From contig CAADRB010000018.1 in the NCBI GenBank assembly GCA_900708905.1, positions 1,125,668 through 1,189,667 on the forward strand: DNA of 64,000 nucleotides, written 5' to 3'. Position numbers and translations under genes: made by a program. Of this stretch, positions 40,501-52,900 are shown piece by piece. This stretch comes from Hymenolepis diminuta. Lineage: Eukaryota; Platyhelminthes; Cestoda; Cyclophyllidea; Hymenolepididae. The notes beneath the pieces were generated by a model. That model was not told the origin of the DNA. It made no database searches and worked only from the letters and a program-made list of their open reading frames with translations. The stretch's first letter is position 1. Each line of letters opens with the position of its first letter.

Positions 40501-43500
40501 AGCGGAATCAATGCATTGTAAAATTCAATGAAACTTGAAAAACGAACAATGGTTGCAAAAATCCACACCTAAATTTTGCTACTTCTTGCAATGTATTACA
40601 AAGGCTAACACAATAGAACCCCATAAAAATTTGCTAAAAGCGGTAGTTACAAATTCTGAAAATTTATTTTTAAGAAAGGCGTATCCAATTACGTTCAATC
40701 CAAGTATTAAAATGTGCCTATTTTAAACTTAAATAACTTGTATTTGTATTATCAAAATTATGTTTATGTCTTTATGAGATAAAATGATAAAAAATGCAAA
40801 TCTTTCCAGTGTTTTTATAAGAAAAATAATTATCCCCATTATGGTAGTTAAATTGGTGAATTATGGAAACTCTTCAATTCAGAAAAATCTCCAATGTTAT
40901 CTCATAATCTAGGCAAAATTACTAATCATACCATATTAGAAATAGGCAACTTATTAGTTTTTATTCCTTCTCTTATAAACGGTCAACGATCCGATCAGTT
41001 TTTTAGGAATTTCTTCATATTTGCGGTCTTAAAGTAGTAGTAATGATAATATTAGTAACGTCAGATGACATGAGTTCAAGAACCACATGTAGACGTCCAG
41101 TTAGGGAATAGACAAACCGTCCCAGTAAAAAGACATGGGTGTAAACGAGCAATTTAAGGGCACAGTTTTTGCTTGTTTTAAGTTTTATGAAATATATAAC
41201 CCGCTGAGGCGGCACGTAGTCACAACTTTGACAGTAAATTAAATACGTCTTTTTCCTCAACTAGTTTCTTTTCAGCTATGCTTTTCTTGTCTAAATAATA
41301 TAAAGGATTCTTGCTTAATAGATAATAAGACATACGCATTAGTTAATATTACAAGAAAAAAGAATGCAGAGTTCATAATTCAGAAGGTTTTAGGACACTT
41401 TCACTTTACCAAGATGGGCTGAAAGATATTTCTTACACATTTATGAATTTATCTTAAGGAGATTTGTGCACTTATCTGAGTTACCAATATGAATCGACTT
41501 TACCTCGCCTCCAATTCTACTTTTAAAGACTATTTGTCCACCGATATGATCGCATTTGGCTTCTAGAGTTATCTTCGGTGATTTCTTTATTCTATTCAGA
41601 AAGTTCTTATTTAGCTTATTGCATGTTGCCATTCTGACCACACAGTTTTGGCCGAGTGTCAAATAGCACGTAAACAATTCTAAACTAAACTGTCAGGGCT
41701 TTGTTTATTTCAGATGACGGTAAAAAAGTGCGAAGTATGTGTTTAGATATTGAAACCGGTTAAAAAGACTTTACAATGCTAAATTTTTAAACTTCTCTGA
41801 AAATTATTTAAACATGTGTACCCTACGTATGTTACTTTTTTTCTTGATTGAACAGTATTAAGGCTTGCGTGCTCTTCTACAATGACATAGATCATGAAAT
41901 TGATGATCATCAGGGCACATCTGGAGATGTTATTAGATAACAAAAATGGTTAAGTTTGGCTGAATGAAAGGGAAACAGAATTCAAGTTTCTTATCAACAA
42001 GGTTGTCTTCAAATTCGAGAATTTTAAAAAAACTGTTTATCTCAACGAATAAAGGAAGTAATTGGAAAGTTTCTACAAATATATATATATACCATTGGGA
42101 ATATTGCTAGTGTTATTTTTAATTGAAGTGTTGTAAGAGATGTTAAATTTTCTATTACCATTAGAACGCCAAAATTTGTTCTTAAAAAAACAAAATATTA
42201 TGTAAGAGTCGGCTTTTATATTACATTTTCCTTGGCATTTACCTCTTTTTGGACAACTATTGCACGTTGCCTGCTAAAATGCTTAAGTCAGAATGCCGTA
42301 TGCTCATCATAAACGGTCCTGGGAGAGATTTTAGACATATTTGGTCCTAAGGTAATGGCCTAATACTGTCAAATTTCCGATTAAAAATGGTAGGTTCAAT
42401 TGGAATATTGTTACGAATTGGTGAAAATTCGTTTGAGTCATTTTCGGGTGACTCATTTTTCAGCAGGCAACTATAAAGTTTGGAATCTATTACAAAACAC
42501 TGCAGAAGCATCGTGTTCTATAAATTTTAAATTACCATATAAATTAATTATAAATTAGTCTATTTTTAAGAATAAAAATGTTGTTATGTTCAGAAATAAT
42601 TTTGAAACAAAGCTAGATCATTCTTTGGATAATTCAGATTAAAAGATTTAGTCGTAAGAAAATGATAAAAAGTTATGCTCATATGTTAAAATGAAAAACC
42701 ACTTGTTTATGTAGCATGAATTTTTACGTCAAACACAATAATAGTATAATAATATCTATTGCGATTATAAAGATTTTCAAAAATAAAGAATAACAAGTGT
42801 TTATAATGGAGTGTTTGTTTGCGGAGGGAAAAATCTTAACCTGTATATTATAAAGATAGATTTAGATTTAACACATTGAATAGCAAGGACGAGGATACCA
42901 TTTTGAGCAAGGATTCGAATTCATTAAAATGCTGATAATTAAGTTTTATCTAATTGATTTATTTTTTCCAGTCAATGATAGTTTAATATATCCCCCTTCA
43001 AATCGTACTCAATTAATGAATTGCAATTTTAAATCTCCAAAATTTAAAATATGTACCAATTGTTTCTCAGACACAAAACAATACCGACACTAATCGACTA
43101 AAATTAGAGCATGAAGCAATGATATATCATTTGGAAAAATCATACACCCTGACTCCAAAAATGAAATTAAAAAAGAATCTTCTTACTTGAAGTTCAATTT
43201 CTAATCAATTCCACCCATTTGGCCCCGTTTTAATTGGTACATTCCATCACAGCTACTTTCTAAAAATTGAAATTTACTTAATCTTGCATTGCCGTAAGAA
43301 ATAATAAACTGTTTTTATTTTTAAATTATATGACAGCGTTACAGTTTCAAAATCCTTGATTTGTATTGGTGCTATTTCATACAAGGTATTGTTGCTGCTG
43401 ACGCCATAAATTCTTGACCAATATAAAATAACGTGCAGTTTGACAGAAATATATATAAAGCATAACTAAAATTCTTGTTTTAATTTAACTTACTGAATTG

Positions 43501-43726
43501 TTCAATTTTTGCACAGAATTTGTTTTTATCCGGTGGGCATTCAGTAATGTAGCTCAAAGTATCCCAATCTGCACAAGCTTCTCCATCCATGAATGAATTG
43601 CAAACGACGCATTGCAAAGCAAGGGCTAGATGTAAATGGTAAATAGTAATTCCTAACTAAACGAAAATTACATGCTGGAGGAAGACAGAATAGAGCCAGA
43701 GCACAAATAAGTAAAATTTTCTCCAT
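37517..43726 (-). CDS. Ly6/CD59-like three-finger protein with predicted GPI anchor
   Basis: Exons on the minus strand are 43726-43672, 43625-43494 and 37722-37517; spliced, they give 130 residues. Residues 1-19 are a signal peptide (MEKILLICALALFCLPPAS). The mature part has ten cysteines (24, 27, 36, 48, 56, 73, 82, 96, 98, 103), opening LQCVVC and closing CHCNTTLCN, the Ly6/uPAR signature with the invariant final Cys-Asn. Residues 111-130 are hydrophobic to the end, as for a GPI-attachment signal, so the protein should sit on the outer cell surface. Intron 1 is 46 nt and intron 2 is 5771 nt with GTAAGT and TTTTTATAATTTAG borders; both are phase 1. In flatworms this family is expanded and includes tegument surface proteins, but the exact role here is unknown. 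The ATG follows CTTCGACAG/GTA, which could be an upstream splice acceptor. Confidence 0.87.
38244..38339 (-). other. Exon-like segment inside intron 2 of the Ly6 gene
   Basis: On the minus strand an acceptor TTTGATTCAG leads into 96 nt that are open in one frame and end at a strong GTGAGT donor. The segment is symmetric (phase 2 in, phase 2 out) and reads xLKELGPYISQIMLLNSSKK then CFHGGLKLNYEDG. Its phase does not match the phase-1 junction of the Ly6 exons, so it is not a simple cassette of that gene. It may belong to another transcript or be chance. Confidence 0.25.
41015..41260 (-). mobile_element. Possible 3' end of another non-LTR element with trinucleotide tail
   Basis: On the minus strand a relatively GC-rich stretch (GGACGGTTTGTCTATTCCC.., CTAACTGGACGTCTACATG..) runs into ATTATCATTACTACTACT. 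This looks like the short-repeat tail of a LINE inserted in minus orientation. An 81-codon frame crosses it but has no protein features I trust. No second copy is seen in the window. Confidence 0.3.
41441..41677 (-). other. Unexplained 78-codon minus-strand frame in the Ly6 intron
   Basis: The frame (MFTCYLTLGQNCVVRMATCN near the start, ITLEAKCDHIGGQIVFKSRI further on) is same-strand with the Ly6 gene and has a plausible protein mix with four cysteines and a Gly-rich stretch. It lacks a convincing acceptor; GTAACT and GTAAAG inside it are possible donors. It may be a decayed exon or a chance frame. Confidence 0.2.
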
Positions 43727-44291
43727 TACCTGTCGAAGAGTATTTAAGCGATCGTTAATGGTGCCCACCGCTTGAATTCATTATCGAGGTCAACGCAGTT
43801 TTGCGCAATTGGACGGCAAGCAGGGCCTTTTTGTTTATTGGCTATGATTAAACAGTGTCTGTTCATGGTGCCTGACTGAAGTTTGAAGTTATTTGTTTAC
43901 TTAATCTTTTGTTCAATACTCTAAACTACGATAGACCTACAGTCCACATAATACATCTTGCCACTACAGAATATGTAACAATCAAAGTATGAAAAAACTT
44001 CCTTTGAAAAACGGATTCTTAATGCTGTAAAAATCATGGCGAAGAGTTCACTGTGTGCTTTCCAATCTTTGTTTCTTTTCTCCCAAATTCCTATACCATG
44101 AGTTAAATCGCTGTTATATAATTGAAATTGGTACACTCTCGTTTTACATATTTTGAGTAGGAAAGGATAATGATTGTTTTTGTTAGTCAATAATCGCGGT
44201 CTAGACTCTACACTGAAGATATGAAGGAAAATTTGTTGGAAATGGGAATGCTTATGATTAGATTTCCAAAATTATTCATGTGATTTCGCAG

Positions 44292-44335
44292 CCACCCTTG
44301 TTACGGAATTTTGTATCATTCCCTGAAGACACAAG
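44292..44335 (+). CDS. Putative 44-nt exon with strong splice sites
   Basis: TGATTTCGCAG precedes and AAG/GTAAGTAAG follows, the best plus-strand donor in the region. Two frames are open; one reads PPLLRNFVSFPEDTR. The exon is not symmetric. It could belong with the exon at 45450-45661 on the same strand. Confidence 0.28.
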
Positions 44336-45449
44336 GTAAGTAAGCGAGGCCAAACAATTATTTATTAGATATATATTTAAAAAGATGATTTATTAAGATC
44401 TGATTTTTTCCAATTACAATTTTCAAAGCATGCCATTCGAGGGAAATCTTATAGCTTACTCTGTGAAGGAAGAGATAAGAAACAAGTCAACTCTATATTC
44501 AAGATATTTTGAAGGTCACTCACAATCTAGACAACTTAATAGTCTGACTTCATCTTATCTAAATACAATTACTGATTAACTCTGGGCTCTCCTAATATCT
44601 TTTTTCAGCTAGTTTTCTATACCACACTTTCAGGTCACCAAGTCTACACTATTTAAATTCAGCATTCGTTGAATTTAGTATTGAAAATTTAATTATTGCT
44701 AGTATCCAAGGCAAAGCAGAATAATAGTGAAAATTGTTCATGAACAAATGAATAAAAAATAGAACCAGTTGAATGGCTGTAGAATAAACACAATGAATAA
44801 TAGGTCTGCTCATCCAAAACAGTTACAGAGCGGCTCACAAACCTACAAAAACACCCCCTCTAAACATATTTTTCACATAACTTTGAGTGCACTCTGATTA
44901 AATAGACGTTCCTTCACAGCTTCTTTATTACTTCTTCTCACATTTGTTTTTCACTGTCAAATATTAGTATTCTGACGCAACTCATGGTCTTCCGTTTTTG
45001 GTCAAGGGTGATGTTTCCTATTATACATAAGATTTTCATCAAATTCGTAGAAGATTATCGCTAGTATAATTTTATTGGATTCTTAAAAAAACTTAACTGT
45101 TGAGAACAGTGTTACTTTAATACTCCAATAAGGTGAATAGTGGATCGAGTTGAATGAGTGGATGATTATAGGGAGAATCTTACTGTGAAAAGTTTACGGT
45201 TTAATCAAAATTTTCTGAATAATAAAATTCTTAAGTTAGAGGTTTTAATACATTACTGTCGAATAATAAATAATATTTTATTATTAAAAGGAATTGAAGT
45301 AACAATTTTACATATTTTATTCATGCTTTCATTAATAATTTCAAATTTTGAATAAGTGCTTAAATTAATAAAATCATGGGCCACACTTAGGCAATATTTT
45401 AAGCATAAGCTCATGTTTCACCTAATTCCGTGCTGTTATTGAGTTTTAG

Positions 45450-45661
45450 AATCCCAGAACTATTTTGGATGCTAATAAGTCTGTAACAGGTGCATACAGA
45501 CATCGAAGTAACATTGAAGTTAGTGGTTCAAATCTACAAGATTCAGAACTAATTGACAATTTAATAGGTTTAAACCTACGTCCACATGCATATTTTGAAT
45601 ATCAAGAATATATTTTAAAACTACGAACCTCCTCTAATTTAGTTTTTATTGTGCGTTTTCA
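45450..45661 (+). CDS. Likely coding exon, 70 codons, unidentified plus-strand gene
   Basis: A good acceptor (GTGCTGTTATTGAGTTTTAG) leads into 212 nt open in one frame. They end at TTTTCA/GTAACT, phase 0 in and phase 2 out. The peptide (NPRTILDANKSVTGAYRHRS, then NIEVSGSNLQDSELIDNLIG, ending ..SSNLVFIVRF) has a normal coding composition. The pattern ..GxY....L..N....xAxFEYxxY....NLxxxVRF faintly recalls the extracellular polycystin domain of PKD channels, but the key Trp-Ile/Leu-Asp is absent, so I leave it unassigned. Confidence 0.35.
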
Positions 45662-48600
45662 GTAACTGGCCAGCTCTTCTGATTAACGTTAGTTAATATA
45701 ACAAGACCTACTACGTGTTTCCCTACCAAAGATCCAAGAAGTCTTTCAATTGCAATTACTTTCTTGATATTGGTTTTAAAATTATCCGGTGAAAATGATA
45801 TTCATATCTAAATCACTTTTACGCTTTTTATTTTAGAAACTTAATATTAGAGGAAAAGTGGTTAATTCTGAAATGTTGAACACTTAGTGGTCTCTATGTT
45901 CATTTAAAATAACATTATAAAATAATTATGTTTGCTCATTTTTGAAGCCGGAGTTCACTGGTTTGGTATCCATCAGTCCAAATTTAATAAATGAAATTGC
46001 TGACAGTACTGGATAGATCTCGCAATTAGATTGGAATGGCAGAATTCGAGTAACTCTCCAGGGATGCTTCATAATGCTAATTCTATTCATAGAATGAGCA
46101 ATGAAAAATCTCTAAATGGACTTTGGCGTTCGTAGGGCGTGCTACCTATTTCTTGCTCTTCAAAGTTATTTTAGGAATTTTAAGGATTTTCCACAGTGTA
46201 TATTTGAATTTCACTAAATGTCACTCGGTTATCTAATTAACCATAAAACCATCCTTTCCAGGAGGTGTAACCTTTTAGACATGTTTTTACTTCATTGTTA
46301 AAGCAACTTAGAAATGAATGAATACATTTGTTTATGAAAGAAGGTATTCAGTTAAACACTCCAGATTCTTTTTCTCCAGTTTTTAGACTTATAGATGTTC
46401 GTATTCAGTTTTTTGTTGAGAACTTTTTTTAAACATTTTAATTCGGTTGATATACTAAGCAGTTAACTACTTAGTACAGTTGACAACATTTAAAAGAAAT
46501 TATTTGAGAAAACCTTCTCATGAAAAATCTATTCATAAATGAAATATCATTTGAGTTATTAATTCGTTCAAATGAACAAACAAATAAATTACAGCAATTA
46601 TTAAGGCCGCTGCCTAGGTACTAATTGCAGCGTCAGAATATGCAAGCAAGGAAAAATGTCTTATGAGGGTAAAAGGAGTTTAAATACCTGTAAATATTAA
46701 CATCAGAATGCTTCATTTAATTTCTGTTATCACTTAGTTGGGCATTCTCTCATAAAGAGCACAGCTTACACTTCCAAATCCAAATACCTCAAATGATAAT
46801 CTTCCTTGCTTAATCTCTGGTTTGCTAGGTGAGTTCATATCCGCGATTTTCAGGGCTTGTTAAGCAGTTGATAGAGTGGATGGTCGGTTATGCTACGGAG
46901 ATGCATGTGTTTATACTTACAGCCGTGCTAAGAAGACAAGACCAACGGAAATTTTAAAACATATTAGAGTTAATTAGAGATCATCTAAGTCGGTTTTTCT
47001 CAAAATATTGCTTACCTACTTGCTTAATACTCTAACAATAATCGCTTACAAGTTTACGCCATTTTCATAGGCATTTTTATCTGGTAAATTTACCTTGGCG
47101 GATTTTGTTAATATAAAGTGAAAAGCTTTTTTAACGTGTTGTTTACTTTAATAGCACCGATCTAAGTTGTAATCGCCAATTTGTTTAGTTCTGGAAAACT
47201 GCAAGTTGTCAATTAACTAATTTGTCGCTCATTAGCAAACGCATGCATCGCTTATATCTGTAGCAGACAATCTAATATGATCGACACTGCTTTATATAAA
47301 AAATTGATAACCTTTGTGTTCGAAAATATATTAATATTGCATTGGCTAAAGACTTATCAGTAATATATTTTTAAAGCGACTGAGTTTAGTACAGGGAGCT
47401 TTTAATCTCTCTTATCCCATCTGATAACTCAGAGGAATAAAATGCTGAACTGATGAAAAATATATGTTCAAGATGATAACTTGTGCCGACACAGATTTTA
47501 CTATTGTTATTACCGATGCGAAAAAACGTGCGCAGTAAAATAGAAAAAAAACGAGTGTTGAAAAGGAGTATGTAATATAATCAGAATGTTAAGAGTTTTA
47601 CACTATTTCGATTTTGGAGGCATTCATTTGTCCATTTTCTGATATAGGATATAATTCTCTTTATAATATTTAAATATTCTAAATATTCTCAATTACATTA
47701 ATCGGGGCTCTGAGTATTTGGGAGAGTTTATATCTACAATAAAATTAACTGTCAGTCGTGCCGCTTTGATTTATTTTATATTCTTGCGGCGAGAAGAAGG
47801 TAAATGTGACTAGAAAAGACATTTTAAACATATTGGAAACGAATTAAGCGATGACGTAAATAAAAAGGCTTTTACTTTAATTTGTGGCTTCGCTATTTAG
47901 AAATTACGATTTTAGTTTATATACCAGTGACTTACATATAAACCAAAAAAGTAAATTCACCCTACTTTTTCCTCACTCTGAATCAATGTTTAGTAGACTG
48001 TTTGAAGCTCTTTTCGAAAACATAATGGCAACTTCCTGAATTATTAATTCGACCCAGTCGTCATATCAACGAAATATTTGATATTTAAAAAGTTTTCATT
48101 TAAAATCAGAATTAAATGTACAATTTTTATAATTTTTTAGTGATTAATAAATTAATGTAAAAAATTATTATATGAAAACTGACTACCTAAAATGCTATCA
48201 TTGACAGTTATTTGTCATTATTTTTTGTTATTTTAAAATACTTGTCGCATTATCTGGTGACACTGGCAATCGGTTTAATATAATAATCGGTTGGTCATTA
48301 TAATGTGCTAGAGTGATTATTATTTTACATGGTAGTATTTTTCTAGAATTAATAGTGTTTTTATGTAAAACGTTACTCTAGAGATTTTTCTTCTATACAT
48401 TTATATCTATAAAACTAAGTGGCAATACACTCATCCCTATAGACCTAACACTTCCATTTATATGTTATTACAATATTTTTTTATCCTTTGTGACTTTTTT
48501 GGGCCAATATAAACAGCAATGTCATACTTAGGAAGGATCTAGTCAAGGATATGTCTTTACTGAATGAATAAAGAAGTGTCTATCTTTACTTATGTTGGCC

Positions 48601-48894
48601 TTCCGTTTTCTTGTCTTAAATGCAGTGTGGATTGTATTAACAGGAAGATTTAATCACAGATTTTAATGAAAGATTTCTGTTCACAAACCTTATAATTGAT
48701 GCTGCCAAGGCAAACGAAAGGGAAATATGTGATAGAGATCGCTAGTAACGCAAAAGGTCAAACTCAAGGACGATAGTTTGGCTGAAGTCGGTTAATAATA
48801 ATGAATCATTATTTTATGTGCAAAAACAAAAAAGAAGGAAAGAAGCAAAGTTCAAAAATATTTCTTTTATTCTTTTGCTTAATCTAATCCACTC
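45662..48894. other. AT-rich stretch without recognised genes
   Basis: A possible small plus-strand exon at about 45949-46010 (acceptor CTCATTTTTGAAG, frame PEFTGLVSISPNLINEIADS) lacks a clear donor. Otherwise nothing was recognised. Confidence 0.4.
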
Positions 48895-49066
48895 CTTTAT
48901 CCTTGGCGACTCAATAATTGGAGCACTGAATTGAATTTTCTCGACACACGGATTGCCGAAGACTCTGGTTTCTGACAATAGAACACAATTTGCTCCAGTC
49001 GATTTTAAGGAGTGCTGTAAGCGACGATCGATCAAACACAGAAGTAGATCTCCTTTTCGTGGGAAT
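48895..49066 (+). pseudogene. Gypsy-type integrase fragment, plus orientation
   Basis: Plus-strand translation gives IGALN-IFSTHGLPKTLVSDN and then RTQFAPVDFKECCKRRSIKH followed by RSRSPF. This is the integrase core with the second catalytic Asp in SDN. An in-frame stop and substitutions (NR for NG) show that it is dead. It abuts pol sequence of the opposite orientation at about 49070. Confidence 0.6.
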
Positions 49067-49074
49067 AAAGGCTA

Positions 49075-49905
49075 TTTGAATTGGATAAACTCTAACGCTT
49101 GCTGTGGAATCGCATCTTTCTCCCTTTCCTTTCGTATATTCTCTGCTAATACCGCCAGTATATGTTGCACATTTCTTTCGACCGACACAAACGCAACCAC
49201 GGTTTCAATGTTTCCGAACGGTGATTTTTGATGAGGCGAGATAGAAGATCAGCTTGGATGAAATTCTCCGTTCTCCAATACTCGATTTCGTAGTCATAAC
49301 CCATTAACATGATTGTTCACCGTTGAAGACGATTTGCAGAATGCAATGGAACTCCTTTTCTGGAGCCAAATATGGACAACACTGGTTTGTGTTCCGTTAG
49401 GAGTTTAAATCGTCTGTCATATATATACTTATAGAATTTTTCTACTTCAAACACAATAGTCAGTGCTTCCTTTTAGATTTGTCCATAGTTCTTTTCAGTC
49501 AGTGTGAGAGTACGGGAGATATGTGCAATCTGGAAAAATGTGGGAGATGACAGGCCCAATTGCATAATCAGACGCGTCAGTTGCGAGGACCATAGGCAAA
49601 CTTGGATCATACTGAGGCAACAGCAGCTCCGAATTTAGCATCGACTTTAACTTTTCGAACGCCTTTTTGCATCCAGGTGACTACTCCTACGGTGTATCTT
49701 TGTGCAAAAGTTGATTAAGTGGACCTATATGATCATGCAAAGCAGATAAGAAAGAATTATAATAAGATATTAACCCAAGAAAAGAACAAAGTGACCTCAA
49801 ATTTTTCGGAGTGGAGATCTTGGCAATAGCACGAGTTTCACCGAGATTGGGACGGCGGCCAATTAAATGAAAAATGGAACTAAGAAATTTAACTATAGGA
49901 TTCAA
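49075..49905 (-). pseudogene. Gypsy-type reverse transcriptase thumb/RNase H fragment, minus orientation
   Basis: The minus strand shows CSFLGLISYYNSFLSALHDH, the connection between reverse transcriptase and RNase H. A stop follows at 49687, then KKAFEKLKSMLN and LPMVLATDASDYAIG, where TDAS carries the first catalytic Asp of RNase H. Beyond that the frame is broken repeatedly down to 49075. It is the usual pol neighbour of the integrase fragment at 48895-49066 but points the other way, so the locus is an inverted, rearranged relic. Confidence 0.65.
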
Positions 49906-52900
49906 TAGTTTATTTTATATAATTTAAACAAACAAAACTGGCGTTTTTCTTGAAAATATTCAGCAAATACAGGGACCATAATAAATAAAAATTCAAAATT
50001 CGGAAAGGAAATCTAATGCGAATTCTATCAATGTAATCTGCAGTTGTAGTTTCTAGAAGAACTGCTGAACTTCATTATTTTACCTCTAAAAAGTATAAAA
50101 ATTCAAACTTTTGTAAAATAGTTTTTTTCAAGTAGCATATCCAGTTATTACTTATAGATTAATTTTCTTTAGTCTTTTTTTCCGTTTCAACGTTTCATTT
50201 CTCATTTCAGATTTAATAATATGTCCCTCGTTAAATCACTCCCGATCGTCCCTTTAGCTGCTGCATATCAAATGTCAGTACCTCTTTAACTCAAGACATG
50301 CTGCGGCCTAGATTTTTCATTTTGTTCCTCAATATACGACTGCCTGTCTAAGAAAACTGTATTGTCCATCATACAACGTTAACCTACCATAAGGTGGATC
50401 TTAATAGTTAGACTGGTAGTTGACTATTTAGAATATCCCTGATCGTAATACATTCTTTTATCAAACGTGTCAGTGGCACTGTGGTTTACATACCCATCCC
50501 TTAATTCAAAGCTTACTGGTGCACAACCGGTGAAGTGGATAGCCAACTACAATGATTAATTCTGGACAACAAGGGGAGTGATGGAATCTAATTTTATCAA
50601 AAGACTGGGTCCCGGATACTTTCCATCTATCTGAGTCTAGTGCTGCTAACACTCTCCAAAATGGACTCGAGAAATTTTAGAAGTCCTTACTATCTTCTTT
50701 TATTTGAATATAACTAAATCTGCATAACAAATATCATTTGACGTTTATATGATTCAATTAAATATTTAAAAGTGTCAATCTTTCCTCAGTGTCACAAATA
50801 CGCAATTAAGCACAGTCAAAAATTTGGCGGGCTGATTAATCGTTGGAAACTGAAATCTGTCAAATTCGCACTTATCAAAAAACTGTTTGTGGAAACCCAT
50901 ATTTCAGAATTTTCAAATATAAAAATATGTTTCCAAAATCTTTTCTCACTGGTTAGCAAAATTGTGATCGAAACAGATCAAACAGTTTCCTGTTTCACAG
51001 AGAAAATACTACGACTCTGATTTAAAAAGTAAAAGGACAATCATTATTACTCTATTGTCGGTAAAAAATCATTCTGTAATTTTAAATTAGCAGTCGCAGT
51101 CATTCATCGACTACGGATTAGGCAGCCGAGCACGTTAATCACTAATTTAGAAAAGTGTCAATTCCTTCTGTCTTGTTTGTAATTAATATGAACGTGAGCA
51201 CATTGTTCTGAGATTTTGTCTAAGTTCCAAATCCCACTGTCTCGGAATCACAGATTCAATATTTCATGACTGTCATTTTAAGAGGTATTGTCTGGCTGAT
51301 TGCATAAATTGCTGATTATCCTACATTGGTTTATATTTCAATGTAAATATTAGCAAATAAATTAAACAGAGAAGGATGAGTAGATGATAATTTTTTTCTT
51401 TCTGTCTTTCATTAAACCGCCCCTTCCAGACGGATTGATCCGAATACATGCAGACTAATTAAAGTCCAAAGATTTTCATCGGCCCTGTACAAGTTTTCCT
51501 TTTCGAATACAGCCATCATGAGCTTAACATGAACATCTCCACTCCTTCGGAGTAAGTTTTCATCCATTAAATATGAAGCAAACTATGTATATAATACAAT
51601 GGATCTTCTTCACTCTTGGTTTCCCTCTCTTTCTTTTGGATTGTTAAGTTTGTTCAAATGTTTCTCTTCTCATTAGTAAGGGAGAAGTAAGGCAACCTTA
51701 TTCTTAGTCCTGAGCCGCAGAAAGTGACGTTAATTTTTTTAAATGTCTTAAACAAGGCAATGCCCATTGAGTGACATTTAATTTCTCTATTTTTATATAA
51801 TTATGTATAATGTGAAACTTTAAACTTAATTAAAAAGTGATGAATTAATGTTTTTTTGCAGTGCTTTAGGTTTCTAGGCATTAATTTCAGATTTCATAAA
51901 ATGCTTAACTATAACGCCAATTATTTCCTTCTAATATGTTGTGATTAAATAAATTTTCATTGACCCTTATGAATAAAAAGATAATTTTGGATTTCTCAAA
52001 AAGTAACTAATACAAATGAATTTGATATTTCTTATGCCTTAAATGAAACAATTGAGATTATAAAACCCACTTTTTAATGGCAATACTAGAATTAGATGCA
52101 CGTACACTGTATGTTCTCTCTTAACGACTGTTGCTAAAAAGCATTAATTCAGTCGGCCTTAATTTACTTATCCTACAATTATATTTTTTAATCTTACTCT
52201 TCCACCCAATTTACAATTATGATCCAAGATGTAACTAGTTTCCTCTCTTATGCATTAGCTCTGGGAAAATGATTTGAGCTAAAGCAGTTTATCAATTGAA
52301 TCCATTTATCTGACGCAAATGTTATAGCCTAATATCAAATTGGCGTGTATACTTAAGTATCGATATTACTTGCATAAATAAAACGCGTGTTGGTACAATT
52401 TATCTTTACTCCTGCATTTGCATTCTAAAACCATCCATCGGTAATGTTTTGTTTATTACTAAAGCGCATTACTTTTTTGTTATTTCGGCATCACAATTCT
52501 TCATTCATTCTTATCTAGCCAATTAATTTAATTTCCAATTGTGCAATGTAGTCTACAAGCAATTTCCTAATTGGATTAGCACATAAAATTGCGAGAATCA
52601 TTTACTACCCATTATTAGACAATTTTAAATAGGATATTTTAGTAATTTTATTGAATAGTAAACTTTTCTGCCATTCATTATTTTCTTGTTTGGTTTTATT
52701 GAATTTCTATTCAAAGTTGTATTTTTGGTTATTAAAGCGGATGCTTCAAGGTCTGGACGGTCCATTTTGATTTAAAACTATTGATGTTCTCTTATCTAAA
52801 TCTCAATTTAAATTAGAGAAAACGTAAGTATTCTCTTGTAATTTTTTATGTTTATACAAAGCACCCATCTGTTTATTTTAGATTATTAATTCTGATTTTA

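Noticed and set aside
45515..45540. tRNA B box GGTTCAAATCT
   Set aside because: It lies inside the coding-like exon at 45450-45661 and has no A box or acceptor stem.
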